Assembly (NCBI GenBank): GCA_913030945.1
Contig: CAJWEP010000006.1
Span: 1 to 38,925, forward strand
Length of the DNA: 38,925 nucleotides
Reading direction: 5' to 3'
From: an uncultured Verrucomicrobiota bacterium
GTDB lineage: Bacteria; Verrucomicrobiota; Verrucomicrobiia; Limisphaerales; UBA1096
Shown piece after piece: positions 31,582 to 38,925 of the stretch. Below the pieces are notes generated by a model. It worked only from the letters and a program-made list of their open reading frames with translations, was not told the origin of the DNA and did no database searches. Every line of letters starts with the position of its first letter. Position 1 is the stretch's first letter. Position numbers and translations under genes: made by a program.

Positions 31582-32610
31582 TCACCACTCGATGACGGCC
31601 GCGCCCCAGGTCAGGCCGGCACCGAAGACAAGCAGCAGGATCAGGTCGCCGCGCTGCACTTGGCCCTGCTCGACCGCCTCGTCCAGCGCGATGGCCACCG
31701 AGGCGGCGGAGGTGTTGCCGTAATGCTCCAGATTGCTGAAGACCTGGTCTTCAGTGGCGCCGAGACGGTCGCCCACGGCCTTGAGGATGCGCATGTTGGC
31801 CTGGTGCGGGATGATGCACTTGATGCGGTCGATCCCGAGTTCACACCGGCCCAAGGCCTCCCGGGCGGCGGTGGTCATCGCCGTGACGGCATTCTTGAAC
31901 ACCTCCTGCCCGTCCATCTTGAGGTAGTGCAGACGGTCGGAAACGGATTGGCTCGTGGCCGGGTGCAGGCAGCCACCACCCGGCTGGGAGAGGATCGATG
32001 CCTTCCGGCCGTCGGCGCCCATGCAGGCGGTCAGCAGGCCGTGAGTGTTTTCGCGGTTTTGCAGCACAGCCGCGCCCGCGCCGTCGCCGAAGAGGACGCA
32101 GGTGTTGCGATCCTCCCAGTCGACGATGGAGGAGAGTTTCTCCGCGCCGATCACCAGCACGGTGTCGTACGTGCGGGACATGATGAACTGCTGCCCGATC
32201 TCGAGCCCGTAAACGAACCCGGAGCAGGCTGCCTCCATGTCGAAGGCCGCCGCGTTGTGCGCGCCGATTTTTTCCTGCACAAGACAGGCGGTGGCGGGAA
32301 AGGGCATGTCGGGCGTGATGGTGGCCAGGATGATCAGCTCCACATCGGCGGGATCGACCTCGGCCCGCTCAAGCGCGCGCTGCGCCGCCCGGGTGGCCAT
32401 GTCGGAGGTGTGCTCGTCGTCTGCGGCGATGCGGCGTTCCCGGATGCCGGTGCGCGAGATGATCCACTCGTCGGTCGTGTCTACCAACTTCTCGAGGTCG
32501 GCATTGGTCAGCACTTTTTCCGGCACGTAGGAGCCGACGGCGGAGATGGAGCAGGTGCGGCCAACGAAGTCGTGCTCGGCACGCGGATTCTTGATCGCGA
32601 GATTAGTCAT
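31582..32610 (-). CDS. fabH: 3-oxoacyl-ACP synthase III
   Basis: 342 aa; AVGSYVPEKVLTNADLEKLVDTTDEWIISRTGIRERRIA, FDMEAACSGFVYGL (active Cys), CIIPHQANMRIL, EHYGNTSAASVAIALDEAV. Confidence 0.97.
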   Translation of the reverse strand: MTNLAIKNPRAEHDFVGRTCSISAVGSYVPEKVLTNADLEKLVDTTDEWIISRTGIRERRIAADDEHTSDMATRAAQRALERAEVDPADVELIILATITPDMPFPATACLVQEKIGAHNAAAFDMEAACSGFVYGLEIGQQFIMSRTYDTVLVIGAEKLSSIVDWEDRNTCVLFGDGAGAAVLQNRENTHGLLTACMGADGRKASILSQPGGGCLHPATSQSVSDRLHYLKMDGQEVFKNAVTAMTTAAREALGRCELGIDRIKCIIPHQANMRILKAVGDRLGATEDQVFSNLEHYGNTSAASVAIALDEAVEQGQVQRGDLILLLVFGAGLTWGAAVIEW

Positions 32611-33650
32611 GCCTGGGCAACGGCCGGCTCCGGCTTGGCTTCGGCCAGCCTGGCGTTGGCTTTGGTCACGACGTCGATGATGTGCTCATTGATTTGATGA
32701 TCCAGAGCCTCGACGGAGTGTTGCACCGCGTTGCGGATGGCCCGGGCGCTGGCTGAGCCGTGGCAGATGGTCACGATGCCGTTGACGCCCAGCAGGGGCG
32801 CTCCGCCGTAGCTTTCCGTGTCGATCCGGTTTTTCAGGGAACGAAACGCATTTTTGGAGAGGGCCGCGCCGATTTTCCGGATGGGCGTGGCGGTGAGTTC
32901 CTCGCGCAACCAATCCATCATGCGCAGGGCCAGGCTCTCACAGGTCTTGAGGACGACATTGCCGACAAAGCCGTTGCAGATGACGACGTCGAGATCCTCC
33001 CCGAACAGGTCGTGTCCCTCCACGTTGCCGACAAAATTGAGATCCAGCCCCTGGCAGTATTTCAATGTATCCTGTGTCAGATCATTGCCCTTGGCCTCCT
33101 CGGTGCCGACGCTCAACAAGCCCACCCGCGGGCGGCTTTTTCCGAGCACTTCACGGGCGTAAATGTCGCCCATGATGGCGTAGTGCATCAGGTGTCGGGG
33201 CTTGCCCTCGACGTTCGCCCCGGCATCGAGCAGGACGAAGTTGCCCTCCTTGGTGGGCATCACGGCGGCGATGCCCGGGCGATCCACGCCAGGCAGGGTG
33301 CGCAGCTTGATGGAGGCTGCGGCGACCAAGCCCCCTGTATTCCCAGCGGAGAGGACAGAGTCGGCCTGGCCCTGTTTGACCAGGTCCATGGCCATGGCCA
33401 CGGAGCAGTTTTTCTTGCGGCGCAATCCCTCGACCGGTTTTTCCTCCATCGAGAGGATCTCCGGCGAGTGCACCATCTCGATGCGCGAAGCCAGATCTCC
33501 CGCTTGGCCAAGCGCGGGGCGGATGGCGTCCTCGTCGCCGACGAGGTATATGGTGCGGATGTGGTCGTGATCCCCGAGCGCCTGAAGCAGTCCGTCGATA
33601 ATGACGGCACAGCCTCCGTCCCCGCCCATGACATCCGCCGCGATTCTCAT
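32607..33650 (-). CDS. plsX: Phosphate acyltransferase PlsX
   Basis: MRIAADVMGGDGGCAVIIDGLLQAL, DSVLSAGNTGGLVAAASIKLRTLPGVDRPGIAAVMPT, GNVEGHDLFGEDLDVVICNGFVGNVVLKTCES; stop overlaps fabH start (32607-32610). Confidence 0.96.
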   Translation of the reverse strand: MRIAADVMGGDGGCAVIIDGLLQALGDHDHIRTIYLVGDEDAIRPALGQAGDLASRIEMVHSPEILSMEEKPVEGLRRKKNCSVAMAMDLVKQGQADSVLSAGNTGGLVAAASIKLRTLPGVDRPGIAAVMPTKEGNFVLLDAGANVEGKPRHLMHYAIMGDIYAREVLGKSRPRVGLLSVGTEEAKGNDLTQDTLKYCQGLDLNFVGNVEGHDLFGEDLDVVICNGFVGNVVLKTCESLALRMMDWLREELTATPIRKIGAALSKNAFRSLKNRIDTESYGGAPLLGVNGIVTICHGSASARAIRNAVQHSVEALDHQINEHIIDVVTKANARLAEAKPEPAVAQA

Positions 33651-33699
33651 AAGGATACTGGCGCGACCCAGCCGGCTGCGCTCTGGTTTTGGAAATAAG

Positions 33700-33891
33700 T
33701 CAGGCGCCGACCTCGACGCTGACGATCTGTTTGCCCTTGTAATAGCCACACTCCGGGCAGGCGCGGTGGCGTTGGTAGCCCAGATGGTCGCACTGCGGGC
33801 AGTTATCCAGCTGCGGCGCGTGAAACTTGCTGTTGCTGGCGCGGCGCTTTCGGACGCGGCTCTTGGATGACCTGATTTTTGGTACTGCCAT
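33700..33891 (-). CDS. rpmF: 50S ribosomal protein L32
   Basis: 63 aa; MAVPKIRSSKSRVRKRRASNSKFHAPQLDNCPQCDHLGYQRHRACPECGYYKGKQIV. Confidence 0.96.
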   Translation of the reverse strand: MAVPKIRSSKSRVRKRRASNSKFHAPQLDNCPQCDHLGYQRHRACPECGYYKGKQIVSVEVGA

Positions 33892-33910
33892 AAAATTACT
33901 AATTACTCCC

Positions 33911-34447
33911 CTATTCGAGGTTCATATTGTCGAGTTTGGACCAAACAGAGGCTTCACTCGGTTCGTCGGAAGCCTCCTTGATTTTCAGTTGTTTGCCGTC
34001 ACCCTCGGTCCATTTGGGGGATTCGTTGCACCCGGTTTCACACAACGGATGTTGCGGAAAAGCGAGGAACGTATCTTCGCGCAAGTAGGGCGTCAAGTCC
34101 GCTGAAACGTTGGTCAGCTCGATTTTTTCCTCCCCAGCCAGCGGGAGCAGGCAGCTCCAGTCTGGCAGCTCGACGCCGTGCACGAACGCCTGCAGACACC
34201 GGGCGCATTCGCACTGGAGGCGCATGCTGAGCCGACCCCGGAGCAGGATATTGTCCCCGGCCCGCTCCGCCATGAGGTCATAATCGAGCGGCTCGTTCGC
34301 CTTGACCAGTTCGTCGAGGGTCTCCATGTCCAGTTCCTCCGGCGACAGTTCTCCCTTGAGCCGGACGGGGCCGTTGGCCAGACTTTCGATGTTCAGGAGC
34401 AGAGGCATGGTGTCGGGGGCGCGCGCGGCACGCTTGGCCAAGTTCAT
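33911..34447 (-). CDS. DUF177 / YceD family protein
   Basis: 178 aa ORF; ERAGDNILLRGRLSMRLQCECARCLQAFVHGVEL; upstream of rpmF as in many genomes. The start may be 34408 (MPLLLNIESLANGPVRLKG). Confidence 0.85.
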   Translation of the reverse strand: MNLAKRAARAPDTMPLLLNIESLANGPVRLKGELSPEELDMETLDELVKANEPLDYDLMAERAGDNILLRGRLSMRLQCECARCLQAFVHGVELPDWSCLLPLAGEEKIELTNVSADLTPYLREDTFLAFPQHPLCETGCNESPKWTEGDGKQLKIKEASDEPSEASVWSKLDNMNLE

Positions 34448-34471
34448 TAGACAGCGACCCGGGCGGAGGGT

Positions 34472-34963
34472 TCAATTTGCGCCCGCTTGGCCAAGCCGCT
34501 CCGTCAGCGCCTCCCTGACCCCGGGGGTGACAAACGCGGAGACGTCGCCGCCCAGGGTGGCAATTTCCTTGACCAGGTGCGAGCTGAGGAAGGAGTACGA
34601 GGCCCGGGGCATCATGAACAGCGTTTCCACCTTCTCGTTGAGCTTGCGGTTCATCAGCGCCATCTGGAATTCGTACTCAAAATCGGACAGCGCCCGCAGG
34701 CCGCGGATCACCGCGTGGCCGGACTGCCTCTCCACATACTCCACGAGCAACCCCTCGAAGATGTCCACTGACACGTTGTCGAGGCTGTCGGTGGATTGCT
34801 CGATCAGCGCTCTCCGTTCCGCCGTGGTGAACAGTGGTTGCTTACTCCCGTTGCGGGCGATGGCCACCACCACGCGGTCAAACAAACGGGACGCCCGCTG
34901 GATGACATCCAGATGCCCGTTGGTCATGGGATCGAAGCTGCCGGGATAAATGACCGTTCGCAC
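34472..34963 (-). CDS. coaD: Phosphopantetheine adenylyltransferase
   Basis: 163 aa; MRTVIYPGSFDPMTNGHLDVIQRASRLFDRVVVAIARN, VIRGLRALSDFEYEFQMALMNRKL, MMPRASYSFLSSHLVKEIATLGGDVSAFV. Confidence 0.97.
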   Translation of the reverse strand: MRTVIYPGSFDPMTNGHLDVIQRASRLFDRVVVAIARNGSKQPLFTTAERRALIEQSTDSLDNVSVDIFEGLLVEYVERQSGHAVIRGLRALSDFEYEFQMALMNRKLNEKVETLFMMPRASYSFLSSHLVKEIATLGGDVSAFVTPGVREALTERLGQAGAN

Positions 34964-34989
34964 AGGCGAAACCGTAGCAGAGACGGGTC

Positions 34990-35017
34990 AAAAAAAGAAC
35001 CCGGACAATCGTCCGGG
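34990..35017 (-). terminator. Rho-independent terminator for the FecR-domain gene
   Basis: Minus strand CCCGGAC-GATT-GTCCGGG (7-bp stem) followed by TTCTTTTTTT; lies just downstream of the stop at 35053. Confidence 0.8.
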
Positions 35018-35052
35018 CTCCCAAGATTTTATCCGTCAAAAACAGACTGCGA

Positions 35053-36507
35053 TCATCCGCCGATTGGCGATTCCACCGGTGGTGTCGGGGGCACCACGAT
35101 GGGCGGCGGGGGAACTTCGCCCTCCACCACCTCCACGGGCGGCGGCACAAATGCGATTTCAGCAACATTGCCGAGATCCCCCTCGGGATCCTTCGGTTTG
35201 ATTTCCACCTCAACCCGGAACGGTGTCGAGGCATCGCCGGTTGGTACCACTGTGGTGATGATATCCACTTCGTCGGCGTTCAGTGTCTCTCCGTTGATCT
35301 CGAAATTATCCAGATTGCCGAACTGCTCCTCGATGGTGGCGATGTAGGCGTCGGCCTCGTCCGCCGTGAACCCGTCTGTCGTGATGTTAATCGACTTGGC
35401 GGAACCGGATTCATCGACATTGGCGATTAGGCTGGGCGGCTTCATTGGGGCCACCAAGTCCACATCCACAGAGACAGAGTTGCCACTTGACGTGGGGATC
35501 GCCACCGCCACCGCTATGGCGTTGGCCCCAGCAACATCAGCTGCGGCAAACGGAGCGCCCGTCTTGGATTTGACAACCAGCTTTTTGCCTCCACCTGGTG
35601 CTTCCTCCACCACGATAATCGCGTCATCGTCGCTGATGGCTCCTCCGCCCACGTTCAACTGCAGGTCGGACGGCTTCAGTTCCTGGCCGATGGCCAACCC
35701 GCTGCCCGCAGCGGCATCAAGCACGATCTCCAGGCGATCCGGATTGAACGCCGATCCGGAGCGAACCACCAGGTCGCCGAAGAACGTCGGGATTGGGGAG
35801 ATGAACTGGGTCGGATCAATTGGGCCACCATTCTGGCTTGTCTGATTCTCCCAGACTCCCTGCCGGAGCGGCACGCTGATGCTGAAACCGGGGAAACCCG
35901 GTGTATCCGCTGGTGCATCCGCAGCGGCTGCGGCCTTCTCGTCGTCGGCTGCCTTCAGTTCACGGCCGCCGACATATTTCTCGCCGCTGGCGATCAGCAC
36001 CTCGCGTCCATTCGCGCGATCGGTGTACTTGACCTTGCCACTGATCACGATCAGTTCGCCTTTAGCGTTGATGTCGTAAACGGTGCCCTTCACGTTGGCT
36101 TCGCCCATCGGTGTCTTGATGACGTAGCTTGAGCCCATCGGCAGCTTGCGGACATTGCCAATTACGCGGCCGCGCCTGAGTTCCATCTCGGTCTTGGCGA
36201 TCGGCTCGATCGGGGCAATCTCGACGGCGAGGCGGTTGAATTTTAACTCGGTGTCTGCAGCGAGCCGCAGCAGCGAGCCGTTTATCCCGAGAAACAGATC
36301 GGCCCGTGACTTGGCTCCGGTCTTGACGACGGCCCCGGTCTTGAGCAGTTGGCCTGTCTGCAGAGGCAGCCACTTGTTGCCATCCACTAACATGGTGGCT
36401 TCGCCGCTGACAGCTTGCACGAGAGCTTGCCCGTTTCGGGTTTCGGCCTGTGCCGTGAACAGGAGTCCAGCGGCAACAAACCCGGCCATGAATGATACGC
36501 GTTTCAT
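35053..36507 (-). CDS. FecR-domain secreted protein with Pro-rich C-terminus
   Basis: 484 aa; signal MKRVSFMAGFVAAGLLFTAQA; LPLQTGQLLKTGAVVKTGAKSRADLFLGINGSLLRLAADTELKF...SSYVIKTPMGEANVKGTVYDI; tail PPPVEVVEGEVPPPPIVVPPTPPVESPIGG. Confidence 0.85.
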   Translation of the reverse strand: MKRVSFMAGFVAAGLLFTAQAETRNGQALVQAVSGEATMLVDGNKWLPLQTGQLLKTGAVVKTGAKSRADLFLGINGSLLRLAADTELKFNRLAVEIAPIEPIAKTEMELRRGRVIGNVRKLPMGSSYVIKTPMGEANVKGTVYDINAKGELIVISGKVKYTDRANGREVLIASGEKYVGGRELKAADDEKAAAAADAPADTPGFPGFSISVPLRQGVWENQTSQNGGPIDPTQFISPIPTFFGDLVVRSGSAFNPDRLEIVLDAAAGSGLAIGQELKPSDLQLNVGGGAISDDDAIIVVEEAPGGGKKLVVKSKTGAPFAAADVAGANAIAVAVAIPTSSGNSVSVDVDLVAPMKPPSLIANVDESGSAKSINITTDGFTADEADAYIATIEEQFGNLDNFEINGETLNADEVDIITTVVPTGDASTPFRVEVEIKPKDPEGDLGNVAEIAFVPPPVEVVEGEVPPPPIVVPPTPPVESPIGG

Positions 36508-36690
36508 ATGTTTGTGTGTGTTCTAAAAGGCTAAAAACGTTTTAAGCGCCCCGAATCGTAGTCCTACCAAGCGCAATGTCAACCGCGAAATGTGTTTTTT
36601 TCAGTACGACGACTTGGCCGAAAATAGGCATTTTTCCATAAAAATGAAGCAAAAAATTAATTGATCACTATCAGAATCGGGGGTCGGTAA

Positions 36691-36728
36691 CATCGATTCA
36701 GTCGATGGAACCATTGATTTTATCGATG
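36691..36728. promoter_or_regulatory. Hyphenated inverted repeat upstream of the DUF2339-like gene (candidate operator)
   Basis: CATCGATTCAGTCGATGG-AA-CCATTGATTTTATCGATG; 14 of 18 positions complementary between arms; AT-rich gap between divergent genes. Confidence 0.5.
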
Positions 36729-36824
36729 AATGCTTTTTGGGTGAGATGGAGTAAAGTCTCCCCGGAGCGCCGAGCCGCTTGGCCAAGCTGGCTGAAAACA
36801 AAACAGAACAGGAGAGGATCAACA

Positions 36825-38925
36825 ATGGAATTCATAGGATTAATTTGCGTGGGATCGATGGTGGTCTTGCCGCTTGTGGCCCTGATCAAGGCCCTTGGGG
36901 CAGCGAGGGAGGTGGTCGGTCTCAAGCAAAAGGTTCAACAACTTCAGGACCGGCTGAATGACTTGAGGGATCGGTTCGGCGACACGAGTCCGGCATCCGG
37001 GCCGCTTGGCCAAGCGGAGTCGCCAACCGAATCCAAGCAGGCCGCCTTGGCCAAGCCGGAGCCGAAGCACTTCACATTGCCAAGCGACTTCAAGGAGTCG
37101 CGAGAGTCACGAGCGGCGCGCCTGGCCGAAAAGCATAAGAAGACTCCCGCTCCGAAGCCGGCGTCGATTCCTCCGCCAATCATTCAGTCGCCCAAGCCGG
37201 CTCCTCCTGCCGAGCCTGCCGCCAAGCCAAGCGGACCGGCCAAGCCGGAGAAGGCTGTCGCCACCGCGCAAGCCGGGATGCCTCGTCTGCCCAAGGTGGA
37301 TGCCGAGTCGATCGAGATGAAATTGGGCACCTACTGGTTCGTCCGTATCGGCGTGATGCTGGTGCTGACCGCCCTCGGGTTTTTGGCTTACCACACGAAG
37401 GGTTTTGGGTTCATCGAACTCCCACGCGGGGCCAAGGTGAGTTTATTTTATTTGTTGAGTGCGGCGATGGGTGGCGTTGGCTTTTGGCTTCAACGCACGA
37501 AAGAGCAGTTAAAGAACTACGGTCAGGTGCTGCTCGCCGGCGGCTTTGCCGGGGTGTATTTCACGACGTACGCGGCGCATGTTATTGGGCCGGTTAAGAT
37601 CATTGACAATGCGACCTTCGCCCTGCTGCTGTTGTTCGCGTGGGGTGGCTTCATGGTTTGGTTCGCGGATCGCCTCAAGTCAGAGACGATCGCGCTCTTC
37701 GCCACCGGCGCCTCGTATTACGCCACCTACGTGCCACTGATCCATGCCGACGGTACCGGCGGTGTGTCGTGGGTGATTCTTTTCTCAAACCTTGTCCTCG
37801 CGGTGGCGGCGGTGGTGTTCATGCTGCGCAATCGCTGGCTGAAGATGCCGGTGCTGAGCCTGTCGGCGTCTTACGCCGGTTTTCTCCTATGGCGGCTGCG
37901 GGTTGATGAGCCGTCGCTCACAATCGCCGTGAGTTTCGCGGTATCACTCTGGGTGGTTTACACGGCGGCGGTTTTCCTCTCTCGCAGCGGGGCCTTCAGC
38001 GACCGCCAGCGCGCTGCGTTCCTGACCGCCAACAACGCGGCCATGTTTGGCCTGCTCACGGCGGATGTGCTGAAATATCACGAGCCGAAATTCTGGATTT
38101 TACCGATGGTTGTCGGCGTGGCGCTGCTCGGTTGCGCCGTGGCGGCGGCGCGTTGGCTCGAGGACCAGTCGCTCTCGCGCAAGAGCTATCTCACCCAGGG
38201 CTTGGTGTTGGTAACACTTGGCCTGATGACGATGGATATGGTCGACTCGATCCAGGCGCCCATCCTTGCTGCCGAGAGTGTTGTGCTGCTTTTCATGGCG
38301 ATTCGCCGCGACAACTTCATCATCCAAATCGGCGCGCTCATCGTGTCAGCGATCGCCGTGATTTATGCGCTCATAGACATCGGAACCGGCAGCGCAGATT
38401 ATTGGCTCGGCGGCCTGTCAGTGATGGTGTTCCTGTTGTTTAACGCCCGGCTTTGCCACGCGCGGATCGAGTCCGCGCTCGAGCCGGTGTTGCGGCCGAG
38501 GGTGAGTTATTTGACCGGGCTTGGCTTGGTTGTCGGCTTGGCTGCCTTCTTGGTAAGGGCCGACGAGATTGCATCGTTGCAGGACTGGGTTGCCGCGATC
38601 CTGATGGCAGCAACAGCACTGTTCACGGGATCGGTTTACCGGCTGAAGATCCGCGAGTTCCTACTACTCGGCCAAGTGCCGGGAGCGATTGGGTTGCTGT
38701 ACGCGCTTGGCCTCGCTGAATCGGCCGGTGGGTTCAGTTGGCCGTTGTGCTGCGCGCTCGCGCTCGCGCTTGGCCAGGCACACTGGTGGCGCTGGCAACG
38801 AGACCAATTTACCGACTGTTGTCCGAACGGTCCATTGGCCAAGCGGTTGCCCATGATCATCGAGGCGGCATTATCAGGTGGCTTTGTTTTGTCATTGCTC
38901 GTTTGGTTGCACGAAGGTGTCGAAC
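36825..38925 (+). CDS. DUF2339-like multi-pass membrane protein, partial (no stop in window)
   Basis: Hand translation from ATG 36825: MEFIGLICVGSMVVLPLVALIKALGAAREVVGLKQKVQQLQDRLNDLRDRFGDTS...PKVDAESIEMKLGTYWFVRIGVMLVLTALGFLAYHTKGFGFIELPRGAKVSLFYLLSAAMGGVGFWLQRTKEQLKNYGQVLLAGGFAGVYFTTYAAH..., open for 700 codons to the window end. Absent from the ORF track. Confidence 0.88.
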   Translation, partial: MEFIGLICVGSMVVLPLVALIKALGAAREVVGLKQKVQQLQDRLNDLRDRFGDTSPASGPLGQAESPTESKQAALAKPEPKHFTLPSDFKESRESRAARLAEKHKKTPAPKPASIPPPIIQSPKPAPPAEPAAKPSGPAKPEKAVATAQAGMPRLPKVDAESIEMKLGTYWFVRIGVMLVLTALGFLAYHTKGFGFIELPRGAKVSLFYLLSAAMGGVGFWLQRTKEQLKNYGQVLLAGGFAGVYFTTYAAHVIGPVKIIDNATFALLLLFAWGGFMVWFADRLKSETIALFATGASYYATYVPLIHADGTGGVSWVILFSNLVLAVAAVVFMLRNRWLKMPVLSLSASYAGFLLWRLRVDEPSLTIAVSFAVSLWVVYTAAVFLSRSGAFSDRQRAAFLTANNAAMFGLLTADVLKYHEPKFWILPMVVGVALLGCAVAAARWLEDQSLSRKSYLTQGLVLVTLGLMTMDMVDSIQAPILAAESVVLLFMAIRRDNFIIQIGALIVSAIAVIYALIDIGTGSADYWLGGLSVMVFLLFNARLCHARIESALEPVLRPRVSYLTGLGLVVGLAAFLVRADEIASLQDWVAAILMAATALFTGSVYRLKIREFLLLGQVPGAIGLLYALGLAESAGGFSWPLCCALALALGQAHWWRWQRDQFTDCCPNGPLAKRLPMIIEAALSGGFVLSLLVWLHEGVE

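Overview
High-GC bacterial chromosome segment, probably from the PVC superphylum and Verrucomicrobia-like (inferred from the DUF1501, PSD1 and DUF1080 families). Nearly all genes lie on the minus strand. In coordinate order they are: a very large LTD/CotH surface or secreted protein running off the left edge (absent from the supplied ORF track because it has no stop in the window), a small conserved protein, a second LTD/CotH protein, icd, a complete F-type ATP synthase operon (atpB-E-F-H-A-G-D-C), an M29-type aminopeptidase, a PVC-type degradative block (DUF1501, PSD1 cytochrome, DUF1080, SMP-30+DUF1080, alpha/beta hydrolase), pilT, the fabH-plsX-rpmF-DUF177 cluster, coaD and a FecR-domain protein. 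A DUF2339-like membrane protein lies on the plus strand and runs off the right edge (also missing from the ORF track). No rRNA, tRNA, CRISPR array or IS element was recognised. The most striking signal is not a gene. It is a dispersed, highly iterated palindrome with core TTGGCCAA, extended form CGCTTGGCCAAGCG. I count about 33 cores, about 26 of them as CTTGGCCAAG, against roughly 0.5 cores expected from base composition. Copies occur inside genes (mostly encoding LGQA or LAKR in variable protein regions) and in several intergenic gaps, including one terminator-like structure. This resembles cyanobacterial HIP1 in behaviour but has a different sequence.
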